Positions 46,601-53,856 of a stretch of 60,245 nt of DNA are shown piece by piece. The first letter of the stretch is position 1; every line of letters starts with the position of its first letter. Source of the DNA: Clostridia bacterium (GTDB taxonomy: Bacteria; Bacillota; Clostridia; Christensenellales; Aristaeellaceae). The position numbers and the translations under genes are program-made. Below the pieces are notes generated by a model, which ran no database searches, was not told the origin of the DNA, and was given only the letters and a program-made list of their open reading frames with translations. The stretch is taken from NCBI GenBank assembly GCA_017527065.1, contig JAFXQO010000075.1:1-60245 (forward strand), in the 5' to 3' direction.

Positions 46601-46638
46601 ATGAGCCGTGATGTTTTGACCGTGCATGATCGTTGCAT
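43618..46638 (-). CDS. Secreted SpoIID/LytB-domain protein with repeated PG-binding and SH3 modules
   Basis: A 1006-residue exported protein. The start at 46638 has AGGAGG 10 bases upstream. Signal segment (VSLVLSFLLFVQLIPMTNNLAAA); SpoIID/LytB amidase/lytic domain at about 100-385 (LYGVVPFEMSNSYPIEALKAQAIAAR, RRWGHGVGLSQRGAQWMA); then modules in the order PG_binding, PG_binding, SH3, SH3, PG_binding, SH3, joined by Pro/Thr/Ala linkers. SpoIID in spore formers degrades peptidoglycan during engulfment; the many wall modules suggest a vegetative or spore-wall role. It stops at TAG 43618-43620 inside the last SH3, at the position of a Tyr conserved in the other copies (GYVMTIYL, GYVMTQYL). Confidence 0.88.
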   Translation of the reverse strand: MQRSCTVKTSRLIRRVSLVLSFLLFVQLIPMTNNLAAAASDGMIRVRLTRVGTPASVSFRTTGSYNVAGQTVASGTTVTVALSAGKLTMTAGTKTLAQGSSITINRNSTGSGCGVRFTSPSLANLYCGDLIFSVNGSGIQTVLRIYIETYLYGVVPFEMSNSYPIEALKAQAIAARTFAMRAKSSGGGYDLYDNANSQVFRGYTAAYSNAINAVDATRGVCLMSGGSYAQCMYTASNGGQTESCKNAFGGAVSYLTVKDDPYDLENPGSTLKKATIAKKGGGLSGAVSQAILTAAASKLKSAGMSGASVVTVNSATLHSPRYDAPSRTYSKLRLNVTFSGNGKKTTLDVDLDTYNGLETSLGLSINSASNEIVSISETSDAFILEFRRWGHGVGLSQRGAQWMAQNYGMSCGDILTFYYPGTKQSTFSFSDVLSTSSGSVAVTAPPTESKYGYTTLQEGSTGEAVKALQTKLKELGYFSGTPLGNYLTLTIEAVRAFQIAHDLTPDGIATPDVQKLIFEGVPAATQAPTATIAPEASATPAPVDTAYQTLKYGDAGEAVKALQRRLMELGFFGGTIGGNYLTLTQTAVEDYQRANGLTVDGIATPELQEKLFNAAGVSPEATKAPAATPDNEKTEEQTAVVTMKDAGSRLNIRQKDTTASAVVGTLANGASVTVTGRLGDWSAIRAGSVNGYVMTIYLRFAETTPAPTSTPEPTATPEPTPTPEPTEVPEATATSEPKATPAPYNATVALNNPSTRLNVRQSATTASGVIGTLGHGDVVVVTDKAGDWSAIRTDRFSGYVMTQYLAVVASAPNAPAATATAVTLATTAPAVTPAPAVTPAGASSAYGTLKYGDTGEAVKALQRKLRELGYFTGNIGGNYLTLTQGAVEAYQKANGLTVDGVATAQLQEMIFASKPAAQIPAETQPTVAPDPTSTPAPAATPAPVMNETAYVSLGSDGSLLNVRQSPSIDASVVGRLANGTTVTVTGIAGDWSAVTVEGMTGYVSSA

Positions 46639-46758
46639 TCGTGAAGTTCCTCCTGTCATAAAACTGACAGAGAATAAATTCGACATAAAGCGCCGAATTC
46701 CTGCATGAAAAAGCGTGGTAAATATATACTCCTCTATTTCTTAAAACAGAAGCGCACA

Positions 46759-46804
46759 AATATGGCCGCAATGTAAATGGCAGTTGCCACATTGCGGCCA
46801 TATT
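46759..46804 (-). terminator. Strong hairpin downstream of cotJC
   Basis: A 16-bp perfect stem (46759-46774 with 46789-46804) plus an inner TGGCA/TGCCA helix. On the minus strand it is followed by a weak T-rich run. It separates the cotJ operon from the SpoIID gene promoter region. Confidence 0.7.
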
Positions 46805-46817
46805 GACATGTCAGCGC

Positions 46818-47609
46818 TCAGCCGATCTCTTCAGGCTCGCAAAGCATTTCATCCAAGTCGTCCAGATCCGGGCCGGCGCTCTCCGTTTCGACGGCCGGTT
46901 CCCCAAGTCTTTCGCCCGTGTTGCCGTTGTAGCGCGCTTTGCGCCGGCTTCCTTCGTCGGCCTCTCCCCTCTCCCCGGCCTGGCGCGAGCCGTCGCGCGG
47001 CTGAATTTCGCCGGCCGTATCGAAGGCCGGGTTGAAGGCGTAGAAATTGCGCGCGTTCAGCTTATCCTGAACGATGCGCAGCGTCTCGCCAAACCGCTGA
47101 TAGTGGACCAATTCCCGCTGGCGGAGGAACCGGATGGGATCAATGACATCCGGATCGTCCAGGAGGCGCAGGATGTTATCATAGGTCGTGCGCGCCTTCT
47201 GTTCCGCGGCGAGGTCCTCGTTGAGGTCGGTGATGGGATCGCCCTTGGACTGGAAGAAATTCGAGGTGAAAGGCTCGCCGCTGGCCGCCTGAGGCCAAAC
47301 GCCCGTGGTGTGGTCGATATAATACGGCGCGAACCCCTGCGCCTGCGCTTCTTCCGGCGTCAGGTTGCGGGTCAGCTGGTAGATGATGGCGCTCACCATT
47401 TCCAGATGCGCCAGTTCCTCCGTTCCGATGTCCGTGAGCGTTGCCATGCCTTCCCGATACGGCATGGCATAGCGCTGGCTGAGGTAGCGCATCGAGGCGG
47501 CCAGCTCGCCGTCCGGCCCGCCGACCTGAGAGATGATCAGCGAAGCCAATGTGGGATTGGGGCGGCTGATCCGGACGGGATACTGCAATTTCTTCTCATA
47601 TGCCCACAT
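46818..47609 (-). CDS. cotJC: Spore coat CotJC / manganese catalase family protein
   Basis: A 263-residue ferritin-like protein of the manganese catalase family (MWAYEKKLQYPVRI start; DIGTEELAHLEMV; FLRQRELVHYQRFG), giving the Glu/His ligands of a di-Mn centre. In Bacillus CotJC is part of the spore coat. The last 60 residues are a hydrophilic extension not needed for the fold. Third gene of cotJA-cotJB-cotJC; stop followed by the hairpin at 46759-46804. Confidence 0.95.
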   Translation of the reverse strand: MWAYEKKLQYPVRISRPNPTLASLIISQVGGPDGELAASMRYLSQRYAMPYREGMATLTDIGTEELAHLEMVSAIIYQLTRNLTPEEAQAQGFAPYYIDHTTGVWPQAASGEPFTSNFFQSKGDPITDLNEDLAAEQKARTTYDNILRLLDDPDVIDPIRFLRQRELVHYQRFGETLRIVQDKLNARNFYAFNPAFDTAGEIQPRDGSRQAGERGEADEGSRRKARYNGNTGERLGEPAVETESAGPDLDDLDEMLCEPEEIG

Positions 47610-47612
47610 ATC

Positions 47613-47879
47613 TTACGCCTCCTTCTCCCAGGGCCACGGGCCCTCCGTCCACAGATAACGGCCTGTCCGCACGGCGGCGCTCAGCGTGATCGGCCCGTAG
47701 GCTTCCTCGTAGGCGCGCGTCGCCTCCCGCTCCAGGCGTGTCTCGCGGGCCAGCGTCTCAGCGGCTTCACCGTTATCGGGGTGCGTGTCAAGGAACAGCT
47801 GTATCTCCTTCGCCGCGAAGGCGTGGGTCTGAACGTCGTAAAGCGCCCGCTCGCGGGGCGTCATGCACCGCCCATTCAC
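47613..47879 (-). CDS. cotJB: Spore coat protein CotJB
   Basis: An 88-residue protein with the CotJB pattern: ALYDVQTHAFAAKEIQLFLDTHPDN and YGPITLSAAVRTG, and a Trp/Pro-rich end (GPWPWEKEA). Overlaps the cotJA stop by 4 bases and precedes cotJC by 3 bases. Probably made in the mother cell under sporulation control, but no promoter of that class was confirmed. Confidence 0.93.
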   Translation of the reverse strand: MNGRCMTPRERALYDVQTHAFAAKEIQLFLDTHPDNGEAAETLARETRLEREATRAYEEAYGPITLSAAVRTGRYLWTEGPWPWEKEA

Positions 47880-48049
47880 CGTTCGTCCGCCTCCCTTCCC
47901 ATGAACGGATAGTAGAGATCGGGGAAAATGGTGCCCCGATCAAAGCCGCGCTCGTTCTCATAGCGCTCGCCCCATTCCTGCCAGGGCACATAGGCCATGA
48001 CGAGCGGAAGGCGTCTGCGTACATTTGCATCGTTTTGATTCCGCTTCAT
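47876..48049 (-). CDS. cotJA: Spore coat associated protein CotJA
   Basis: A 57-residue protein starting MKRNQNDANVRRR at 48049, with AAGGAG 8 bases upstream; a longer frame to 48103 is not supported. The CotJA core PLVMAYVPWQEWGERYENERGFDRGTIFPDLYYPF is clear. First gene of the cotJ operon. Confidence 0.9.
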   Translation of the reverse strand: MKRNQNDANVRRRLPLVMAYVPWQEWGERYENERGFDRGTIFPDLYYPFMGREADER

Positions 48050-48126
48050 TGCACGCGCTCCTTTCTTCGGCCGGGCGCCGGGCCCTGCCTCTGCCCGCAT
48101 CATATGCCGCGCGCGGAAAGGCCGTT

Positions 48127-48155
48127 AAAAAACCCTCCGAACGAATGTCGGAGGG
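48127..48155 (-). terminator. Terminator of purF
   Basis: On the minus strand an 8-bp stem CCCTCCGA/TCGGAGGG with a 7-base loop is followed by six U residues. Confidence 0.9.
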
Positions 48156-48174
48156 CGTAAGAGCGGATATTCGA

Positions 48175-49578
48175 TTATTCCCTGCCGTTCCAGCAATAGG
48201 TGCAGAGTTTGCAGGGCGAGACGCCCGTGGCTTCGATCATGTCGTCGAGCCGGTGATACTTGAGCGAGGAAAACTTGAGTTCCCTGCAGATTTCCTCTAC
48301 CATTGTTGCGTGCTCGGGCGTATCAGGGTCGGCGTAAAGGGCCAGTTTCTCATCGGCCTTGTCGCCCTCCAGCCGCTTGATGACGCGCCGCGTGATCAGG
48401 TCCATTTCAGAGGTCGAGCGCGAGAAATTCAGGTATTTACACCCGAACATGATGGGCGGGCAGGCCGCGCGGACGTGTACCTCCGCCGCGCCGCTGCGGT
48501 AGAGAAACTCCGTCGTTTCCCGCATCTGCGTGCCGCGCACCACGGAATCGTCGATGAGGACGAGGCGTTTCCCGCGAATCAGCGCTTCGACGGGAATGAG
48601 CTTCATGTGCGCGATGAGGTTGCGCTGGCTCTGTTTCTGGGGCATGAAGGAACGCGGCCAGGTGGGCGTATACTTGATGAAGGGCCGCGAGAAGGGCACG
48701 CGCGAGCGGTTGGCGTAGCCGATGGCGTGCGCCGTTCCGGAATCCGGCACACCGGCCACGGTATCGGCCTTAACGCTGTCCCGCTGGGCCAGCCTGTCTC
48801 CGCAGCGATAGCGCATGAGCTCGACGTTCATGCCCTCGTAGTCGGACGTGGGATAGCCGTAATAGATCCACAGGAAAGTGCAGATGCGCATATCCTCCTG
48901 CGGCGGCGAAACGACCTCGACGGATTCCGGCGTGATGAAGTCGATCTCAGCCGGGCCGAGCTCATGATGCTTTACATAGCCAAGATTCAGGTAAGCGGAG
49001 GATTCAAAGCACGCGCAGAAGGCGCCGTCCTTTTGGCCTACGACCACCGGCGTGCGCCCGAGCCGGTCCCGCGCGGCGTAAATGCCTCCGTCCGTCAGAA
49101 TCAGCATGGACATGGAGCCTTCGATCTGGCGCTGGGCGTAGCGGATGCCTTCGGGAATAGAATCGCAGTGGTTGATGAGCGCGGCGGTCAGCTCCGTTGG
49201 ATTGATGCTCCCGCCGCTCATTTCGAGGAAATGGGGCGCGCCATCGTTGAAAACCCGCTCGACCAGCGCGTCGATGTTGTTGATCCGCCCGACGGTCACG
49301 ATGGAAAACGTGCCCAGATGGGAGCGCATGATCAGGGGCTGCGGCTCCGTATCGGAGATGACGCCGATGCCGGTGTTGCCCTTCATTTCCTCCACGTCTT
49401 TTTCAAATTTCGTTCTGAAGGGTGAATTCTCGATGTTGTGGATGGCCCTTTGGAAACCGGCTTCCCCATGGATCGTCATGCCGCCGCGCTTCGTGCCCAG
49501 GTGCGAATGATAGTCTGTCCCGAAGAAAACATCGTATACGCAATCGGTCTTTGATGCGACGCCGAAAAAGCCGCCCAT
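48175..49578 (-). CDS. purF: Amidophosphoribosyltransferase-like protein without the N-terminal Cys
   Basis: A 467-residue PurF homologue. PurF converts PRPP and glutamine to phosphoribosylamine, the first step of purine synthesis. The N-terminal glutaminase region is recognisable (GTDYHSHLGTKRGG, RDRLGRTPVVVGQ), but the protein begins MGGFFGV where the catalytic Cys should follow Met (MCGIFG type), so the nucleophile is missing. The PRPP loop LVLIDDSVVRGTQMRET is intact, and the C-terminus has Cys residues in CKLCTYC, possibly for an Fe-S centre. Monocistronic with its own promoter and terminator. It may be ammonia-dependent or a paralogue with another role. Confidence 0.85.
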   Translation of the reverse strand: MGGFFGVASKTDCVYDVFFGTDYHSHLGTKRGGMTIHGEAGFQRAIHNIENSPFRTKFEKDVEEMKGNTGIGVISDTEPQPLIMRSHLGTFSIVTVGRINNIDALVERVFNDGAPHFLEMSGGSINPTELTAALINHCDSIPEGIRYAQRQIEGSMSMLILTDGGIYAARDRLGRTPVVVGQKDGAFCACFESSAYLNLGYVKHHELGPAEIDFITPESVEVVSPPQEDMRICTFLWIYYGYPTSDYEGMNVELMRYRCGDRLAQRDSVKADTVAGVPDSGTAHAIGYANRSRVPFSRPFIKYTPTWPRSFMPQKQSQRNLIAHMKLIPVEALIRGKRLVLIDDSVVRGTQMRETTEFLYRSGAAEVHVRAACPPIMFGCKYLNFSRSTSEMDLITRRVIKRLEGDKADEKLALYADPDTPEHATMVEEICRELKFSSLKYHRLDDMIEATGVSPCKLCTYCWNGRE

Positions 49579-49625
49579 TTTCCCGTCCCCTTTGCTATGC
49601 GTGTAAGAATCTGCTGTCTGAGAAT

Positions 49626-49634
49626 ATTATACCA
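49626..49634 (-). promoter_or_regulatory. Extended -10 promoter of the purF gene
   Basis: On the minus strand TATAAT (49626-49631) preceded by TGG; no good -35. It lies about 47 bases before the ATG. Confidence 0.55.
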
Positions 49635-49668
49635 TCCGCGGACGGCCCGCTTCCGCATTGCTTTGTAA

Positions 49669-49722
49669 AAAACGGAACGACTTTTTGCAATTTTCCGAAC
49701 ATTTTTTGTAAATCCGAGGTAT
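49669..49722. promoter_or_regulatory. PurR-box-like repeats upstream of purF
   Basis: TTTTCCGAACATT (49691-49703) and AAATCCGAGGTAT (49710-49722) resemble the Bacillus PurBox AWWWCCGAACWWT; a third, weaker copy is AAAACGGAACGAC (49669-49681). They lie just upstream of the purF promoter in a short A/T-rich tract. Their same-strand arrangement differs from the inverted pair of Bacillus, so this is tentative. Confidence 0.4.
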
Positions 49723-49733
49723 TATTCGCCCAG

Positions 49734-50645
49734 TTACCCGTGAACACGCAGCTTTTCAAGCCAGTCAAGGAATCGCTTCTCGGGCGGCGCTTCCAGGAGC
49801 ATCTTCTCGCCGGTGGAAGGGTGGACAAAGCCCAGCCTGAAGGCGTGGAGCAGTTGTCCGCCCTCGACGGGATAGGGCGATTTTTTCGGACCGTAGACGG
49901 GATCGCCGAGCACCGGATGGCCGATGGAGGCCATGTGCACGCGAATCTGGTGGGTTCGGCCCGTGGTCAGGCGCGCCTCGATCAGCGTCGCGCCGCGCAA
50001 TTCCTCCAGCGCGCGCCAATGGGTATGCGCCTCACGGCCCCCCGGCACGATGGCCATCTTCTTCCGGTCGGTGGGATGCCGCCCGATCGGCCCTTCCACG
50101 TCGCCCTCGGCCTCCTTCATATGCCCGATGACGATGGCGCGGTAGGCCCGCTCGATGGTGTGCGCCTTGATCTGCTCGGAGAGCATGAGGTGACTGCGGT
50201 CGTTTTTCGCGACCAGCAGCAGGCCGGAGGTATCTTTGTCGATCCTGTGCACGATGCCGGGCCGCAGCTCGCCGCCGATGCCGGACAGGCCGTCCAGCTT
50301 CATCATCAGGGCGTTGACCATGGTGCCGTCCGGGTTGCCTGCCGCAGGATGGACGACCATGCCGCTGGGTTTGTAGACCACGGCCAGGTCGTCGTCCTGA
50401 TAGACGACGTCCAGCGGCAGGTCCTGCGCCGTCAGGCCCACGGGCTTTACCTCGGGCAGCGTAAGCTCGATCTGCATGCCCGCTCTGAGGGCGAGGCCCG
50501 GTTTCAAGGCCGCCTGCCCGTCTATGCGGACGGCGCCCTCGCGGATGAGCTTCTCGGCGCGCGAGCGTGTGAAATCGTTCTTTTCGGCAAGGAAGACGTC
50601 CAGCCGCTTTTTCTCCGCATCAGCTTCGACGCGATACAGGCTCAT
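49734..50645 (-). CDS. RluA/RluD family RNA pseudouridine synthase
   Basis: A 303-residue enzyme. S4 domain at about 1-65 (RLDVFLAEKNDFTRSRAEKLI), then the catalytic domain with GIVHRIDKDTSGLLLVAKND, including the catalytic Asp in RIDKDTSG. The start at 50645 follows GGGGG by 6 bases; it overlaps the end of lspA by 26 bases, as in the Bacillus lspA-ylyB pair. Target uridines in 23S or tRNA cannot be specified. Confidence 0.95.
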   Translation of the reverse strand: MSLYRVEADAEKKRLDVFLAEKNDFTRSRAEKLIREGAVRIDGQAALKPGLALRAGMQIELTLPEVKPVGLTAQDLPLDVVYQDDDLAVVYKPSGMVVHPAAGNPDGTMVNALMMKLDGLSGIGGELRPGIVHRIDKDTSGLLLVAKNDRSHLMLSEQIKAHTIERAYRAIVIGHMKEAEGDVEGPIGRHPTDRKKMAIVPGGREAHTHWRALEELRGATLIEARLTTGRTHQIRVHMASIGHPVLGDPVYGPKKSPYPVEGGQLLHAFRLGFVHPSTGEKMLLEAPPEKRFLDWLEKLRVHG

Positions 50646-51129
50646 GCCCATCCCCCTTTCCCCTCAGAATGCCGATCACCATGCAGCCGACGCCGCACAC
50701 AACGGCGATGTCCGCCACGTTGAATATCGCGAAGCGCACGAACAGGACTTCGATGAAGTCGATCACATAGCCGTACGCCACCCGGTCGTACAGGTTTCCC
50801 AGTCCGCCGGCGATGAGCAGCGTGACGCCTGTTCTCATCCAGCCGCCGCAGTCCGGATTGCGGACGAGCCAGTACAGCGCCGCCGCGATAATCAGCGCCG
50901 TGGGGATCCACAGGAAAGCCCCGGCGTTTCGGAAAGCGCTGAACGCCGCGCCGGTGTTCTGGACATAGCGCCAGCCCAGGACGCCGGGAATCGCCTGCGC
51001 CGGTTCTTTCAGCGCGGGCCCGGAAGCCCAGCCCTTGCTCACCCGGTCTAGAAGGAGCGTGAAAGCGGCCGTCAAAACGGACGAGAGCGCGTCCTTCCCC
51101 CTCCATTCATGCTTCCTGCCAGTCGCCAT
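50620..51129 (-). CDS. lspA: Lipoprotein signal peptidase II
   Basis: A 169-residue membrane aspartic peptidase that cleaves the signal peptide of prolipoproteins after diacylglyceryl addition. Conserved boxes: NTGAAFS, GGLGNLYDR (first Asp) and VIDFIEV then FNVADIAVV (second Asp). About four membrane helices. It works with Lgt, encoded 4 kb to the right. Overlaps the pseudouridine synthase gene. Confidence 0.97.
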   Translation of the reverse strand: MATGRKHEWRGKDALSSVLTAAFTLLLDRVSKGWASGPALKEPAQAIPGVLGWRYVQNTGAAFSAFRNAGAFLWIPTALIIAAALYWLVRNPDCGGWMRTGVTLLIAGGLGNLYDRVAYGYVIDFIEVLFVRFAIFNVADIAVVCGVGCMVIGILRGKGDGHEPVSRRS

Positions 51130-51196
51130 GTCCTTCTCACCTTCGCTTTTCCCATAAACTGATTCTGCCCCGGGTTCCCTAGCCTATTCATCGCAG

Positions 51197-51224
51197 AAAA
51201 AATGCCCCGCGCGGAGCGAGGCAT
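51197..51224 (-). terminator. Terminator after divIVA
   Basis: On the minus strand a 9-bp stem (one G-U pair) followed by six U residues, between the divIVA stop (51260) and the lspA start. It separates the division cluster from lspA-rluD. Confidence 0.8.
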
Positions 51225-51259
51225 CTTTTGTCACGGCGCAGCGCAAGGCCGCGCGCTGA

Positions 51260-51820
51260 TCAGTAGGTGAACAGGGTTTCGTCCGATTTGAGGAGCTTCG
51301 CCTGATCCTGGAGCAGGCGCACAAAGCGGCTGCGATAGTCCTCCATGTTGGCCTTGAGCTCGGCGGACTCGGCGCGGGTCGTCTCGGCCTCGGCCTTCGC
51401 GTTGGCGGTGATCGAAGCGGCCTGCTCTTCGGCGCTGGAAAGGATGCCGTTGGCCTTCTTGCGGGCCTCGGCGACGGTCTCGTCGGCCAGGCGCTGCGCG
51501 TTGATCAGGGTCTCGCGCAGGGTGGTTTCGAGGTTCTTGAAATACTGCGGCTCATCCATCAGCGGGGCGGCCACGGGCTGCGGGGCGGCCTCAACGACCG
51601 GCGTCGCGACAGGCGCGGGCGCGGGCGCGGCCTCGACCGGCGGGGCGTTCTTCAGCGCCTCGAGCTGGGACGCCATCTCTCGGTTTTCCTTCACCATGGC
51701 TTCCATCTGGTCAGCCAACTCATCCAGAAAATCGTCTACCTCGTCGATGCTGTAGCCGCGAACCTGCTTGGTAAACTCCTTTTCATGAATATCTTTAATG
51801 GTGATCGCCAAGTCAATCAT
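51260..51820 (-). CDS. divIVA: DivIVA domain protein
   Basis: A 186-residue coiled-coil protein that recognises negative membrane curvature at poles and septa. The DivIVA N-terminus is clear (ITIKDIHEKEFTKQVRGYSIDEVDDFLDEL). A Pro/Ala/Val linker at about 60-90 and a second coiled coil at about 95-180 follow. Length and order after ylmH match the sepF-ylmG-ylmH-divIVA cluster of Bacillota. AAAGGA precedes the ATG. Confidence 0.95.
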   Translation of the reverse strand: MIDLAITIKDIHEKEFTKQVRGYSIDEVDDFLDELADQMEAMVKENREMASQLEALKNAPPVEAAPAPAPVATPVVEAAPQPVAAPLMDEPQYFKNLETTLRETLINAQRLADETVAEARKKANGILSSAEEQAASITANAKAEAETTRAESAELKANMEDYRSRFVRLLQDQAKLLKSDETLFTY

Positions 51821-51908
51821 TCCTTTCTATATTTTCCGAGAATTATATTACGGACAGTATTCGACACGCTTCTTAAAATTCCTGCCTGTCTGAAAAAATA
51901 ATTATTTC

Positions 51909-52652
51909 TTAATCGCCGTAAAGGAACAGCCTCACCGCCCAGCGGCCCTTGCGCGTCTCGCCCTCGACGGCCTCGAGGCGAAACCGGCCCTTGCCCCGCA
52001 GGGAAATCAACGCGTTCTCTGGCACGGCCGCGTCGGTTCGCAGCGTCTGCGCCTGATTGAGGTAGACTTTGCCCTGTCCGATCGCCCGGGCCGCTTCCGC
52101 GCGGCTGAGGGAAAAACCCGCCGCCACAAGGGCGTCCAGACGCATGGAGGGCACTGTATCCCGCACATGCCGGCCTTCCGGCTCAGGCAGCGCGGACACG
52201 TCTTTGGCGATCTCACACCGGACGTTCACGCGCCCGGCGCTCTCCAGCGAACCCGCGATATACGAAGCCATTTCCGGCTCGGCGAACAGCCACGCGCAGC
52301 CCTCGTCCAGGACGATGTCGCCGATGCGCTCGCGTTCAAAGCCAAGCCCCATCAAAGCGCCGAGGATATCGCGATGGCCGGGCGAACCGAACTGCGGCCG
52401 CCATACGATCCTGACCGGACAGATCGGCCAATCGCCTTCAGCCGGCGCGTCTGCCCCATAAAACGCGGCCATGCGTCGCTCTGCGTCGGCGTATCCGCCA
52501 TTCATGGCCAGCGAAACGCCCGTTTCCCGGGCAATCCGCCCCACGGCCTGCGCCTGGGCCAGGTCCAGAAAATGCGTATAGACCACATCGCCCCGGTGCA
52601 GCGCGCGCAGCGCCAGCTCCCTCACGCGCCTGAGAAAGAATTCGTCTTCCAT
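51909..52652 (-). CDS. ylmH: YlmH-type RNA-binding protein (S4 domain)
   Basis: A 247-residue protein with an S4 domain near the C-terminus (SMRLDALVAAGFSLSRAEAARAIGQGKVYLNQ) and a ribosome-associated N-terminal region. In Bacillota YlmH links translation/ribosome rescue to division gene clusters; the precise role is partly resolved. Here between yggT (6 bases) and divIVA. Confidence 0.9.
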   Translation of the reverse strand: MEDEFFLRRVRELALRALHRGDVVYTHFLDLAQAQAVGRIARETGVSLAMNGGYADAERRMAAFYGADAPAEGDWPICPVRIVWRPQFGSPGHRDILGALMGLGFERERIGDIVLDEGCAWLFAEPEMASYIAGSLESAGRVNVRCEIAKDVSALPEPEGRHVRDTVPSMRLDALVAAGFSLSRAEAARAIGQGKVYLNQAQTLRTDAAVPENALISLRGKGRFRLEAVEGETRKGRWAVRLFLYGD

Positions 52653-52658
52653 CGCCGT

Positions 52659-52949
52659 TTACAGCAGGAACCGGTAGGCGATGTTCCACAGGATCGACGG
52701 AATCAGGCGGATCACGACAATCGCCAGGAACACGGAAATGTCGACCATGAATCCCTTCTCCATCAGCCGGAGCGCCAGCGGGCGGAACGGCGCGATGAAC
52801 GGCTCAACGAGGCGATGGACGAACATGTAAATCGGGCTGTTCGGGCGAACGAACCATGTCATCAGGCAGTAGACGAACAGGAGCACCGTGATGATGTTGC
52901 AAAAATACGAGATACCGGTCAGAACCTTCATGATGACCGACGTATACAC
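52659..52949 (-). CDS. YggT family membrane protein
   Basis: A 96-residue protein with two membrane segments (YFCNIITVLLFVYCLMTWFV and ISVFLAIVVIRLIPSILW) and the YggT signature PNSPIYMFVHRLVEPFIAPFR. A GTG start at 52949 has AAGGCGGGG upstream; an ATG six codons later is possible. Function unknown; conserved next to sepF and ylmH. Confidence 0.88.
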   Translation of the reverse strand: MYTSVIMKVLTGISYFCNIITVLLFVYCLMTWFVRPNSPIYMFVHRLVEPFIAPFRPLALRLMEKGFMVDISVFLAIVVIRLIPSILWNIAYRFLL

Positions 52950-52992
52950 CCTGATCCCCGCCTTTCACTATAATTTTATACGAAAACAGCAA

Positions 52993-53802
52993 TCAAATAT
53001 AACTGTTATAACCGTCCGGATCCACCGTCGAACGCTCGACCTCGACGTTGCTCGGCGTGATCAGCCAGGTCCGGTCGGAGGCGTGGCTCATGGTCGCGTT
53101 AATGGCGTAGGCCGCGCCGCTCATGGTATCTATCGCGCGCTGCGCCTGAACGGCGTCCAGCCCGTCGAGGCTGAGCAGCACGCTCTTCTTGTCGATCAGC
53201 GAGAGGATGACGTCTTTGCATTCATCCACGGAACGCAGCGCGAATATGACCGTCTGATGCCGCTGATAGCCGTTTGACGCGGCGCGCGGCGCGCCGTAGT
53301 CGCCCCCGTCGCGCGAGCCATAGTCCGAGGCGGCCGGGCTGTGATAGCGGGGCTGCGTCTCGGCGGCGCGATAGCTTGAGGAGGCCGGCGCGTGCCGCTC
53401 GTAGGCCGGCGCGGCTTCCGCCGAAGCCGACGAGGAACGGTAGCCGCTTCGCGCCGTGGTCCGGGCCGCCGCGCCAACCGTCCTCTCCCGCAGGCTGCGG
53501 GGCGTATAACCGGACGGCGCACTCGTCCAGCCCCGATCCTCGCCGAATCCATCGCGCTCATTTTCCACGTCGACCCGGCTGTTCCGGCGCGCCACAGGCG
53601 GGAGGTTCCTGCGCTGGCGCGCCGCGGTCTGCTCTTCAAAATCCGCGAATTCGTCGAATTCATCCGCGCTGGCGCGCCGGCCTGTTTTGCTCCGCGGTGT
53701 CCTGTCGGAGGTTTGTTCCATATCTTCATCGCGTTCCGAATCGACCAGTCCGATCAGGTCAAGAAAGCGATTCAATCTCCTCGATGATTGTTTTCGAGCC
53801 AT
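52993..53802 (-). CDS. sepF: SepF cell-division protein with long N-terminal linker
   Basis: A 269-residue protein; typical SepF is about 150. A short N-terminal amphipathic segment (RRLNRFLDLIGLVD) for membrane binding is followed by a linker of about 140 residues rich in Arg, Ala, Ser and Tyr, and then the SepF domain at about 180-265 (HQTVIFALRSVDECKDVIL, DAVQAQRAIDTMSGAAYAI). SepF polymerises and anchors FtsZ. The extended linker is unusual in length and base composition. Confidence 0.93.
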   Translation of the reverse strand: MARKQSSRRLNRFLDLIGLVDSERDEDMEQTSDRTPRSKTGRRASADEFDEFADFEEQTAARQRRNLPPVARRNSRVDVENERDGFGEDRGWTSAPSGYTPRSLRERTVGAAARTTARSGYRSSSASAEAAPAYERHAPASSSYRAAETQPRYHSPAASDYGSRDGGDYGAPRAASNGYQRHQTVIFALRSVDECKDVILSLIDKKSVLLSLDGLDAVQAQRAIDTMSGAAYAINATMSHASDRTWLITPSNVEVERSTVDPDGYNSYI

Positions 53803-53856
53803 GCAAAGACTCCTCCTTAATTATCGAAAGCGGGCGTACCTGATGTTATGCCGCGT

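Noticed and set aside
43048-46638. Genome-wide TAG recoding
   Set aside because: TAG ends the recombinase and helD genes at normal positions, so amber is an ordinary stop in this genome.
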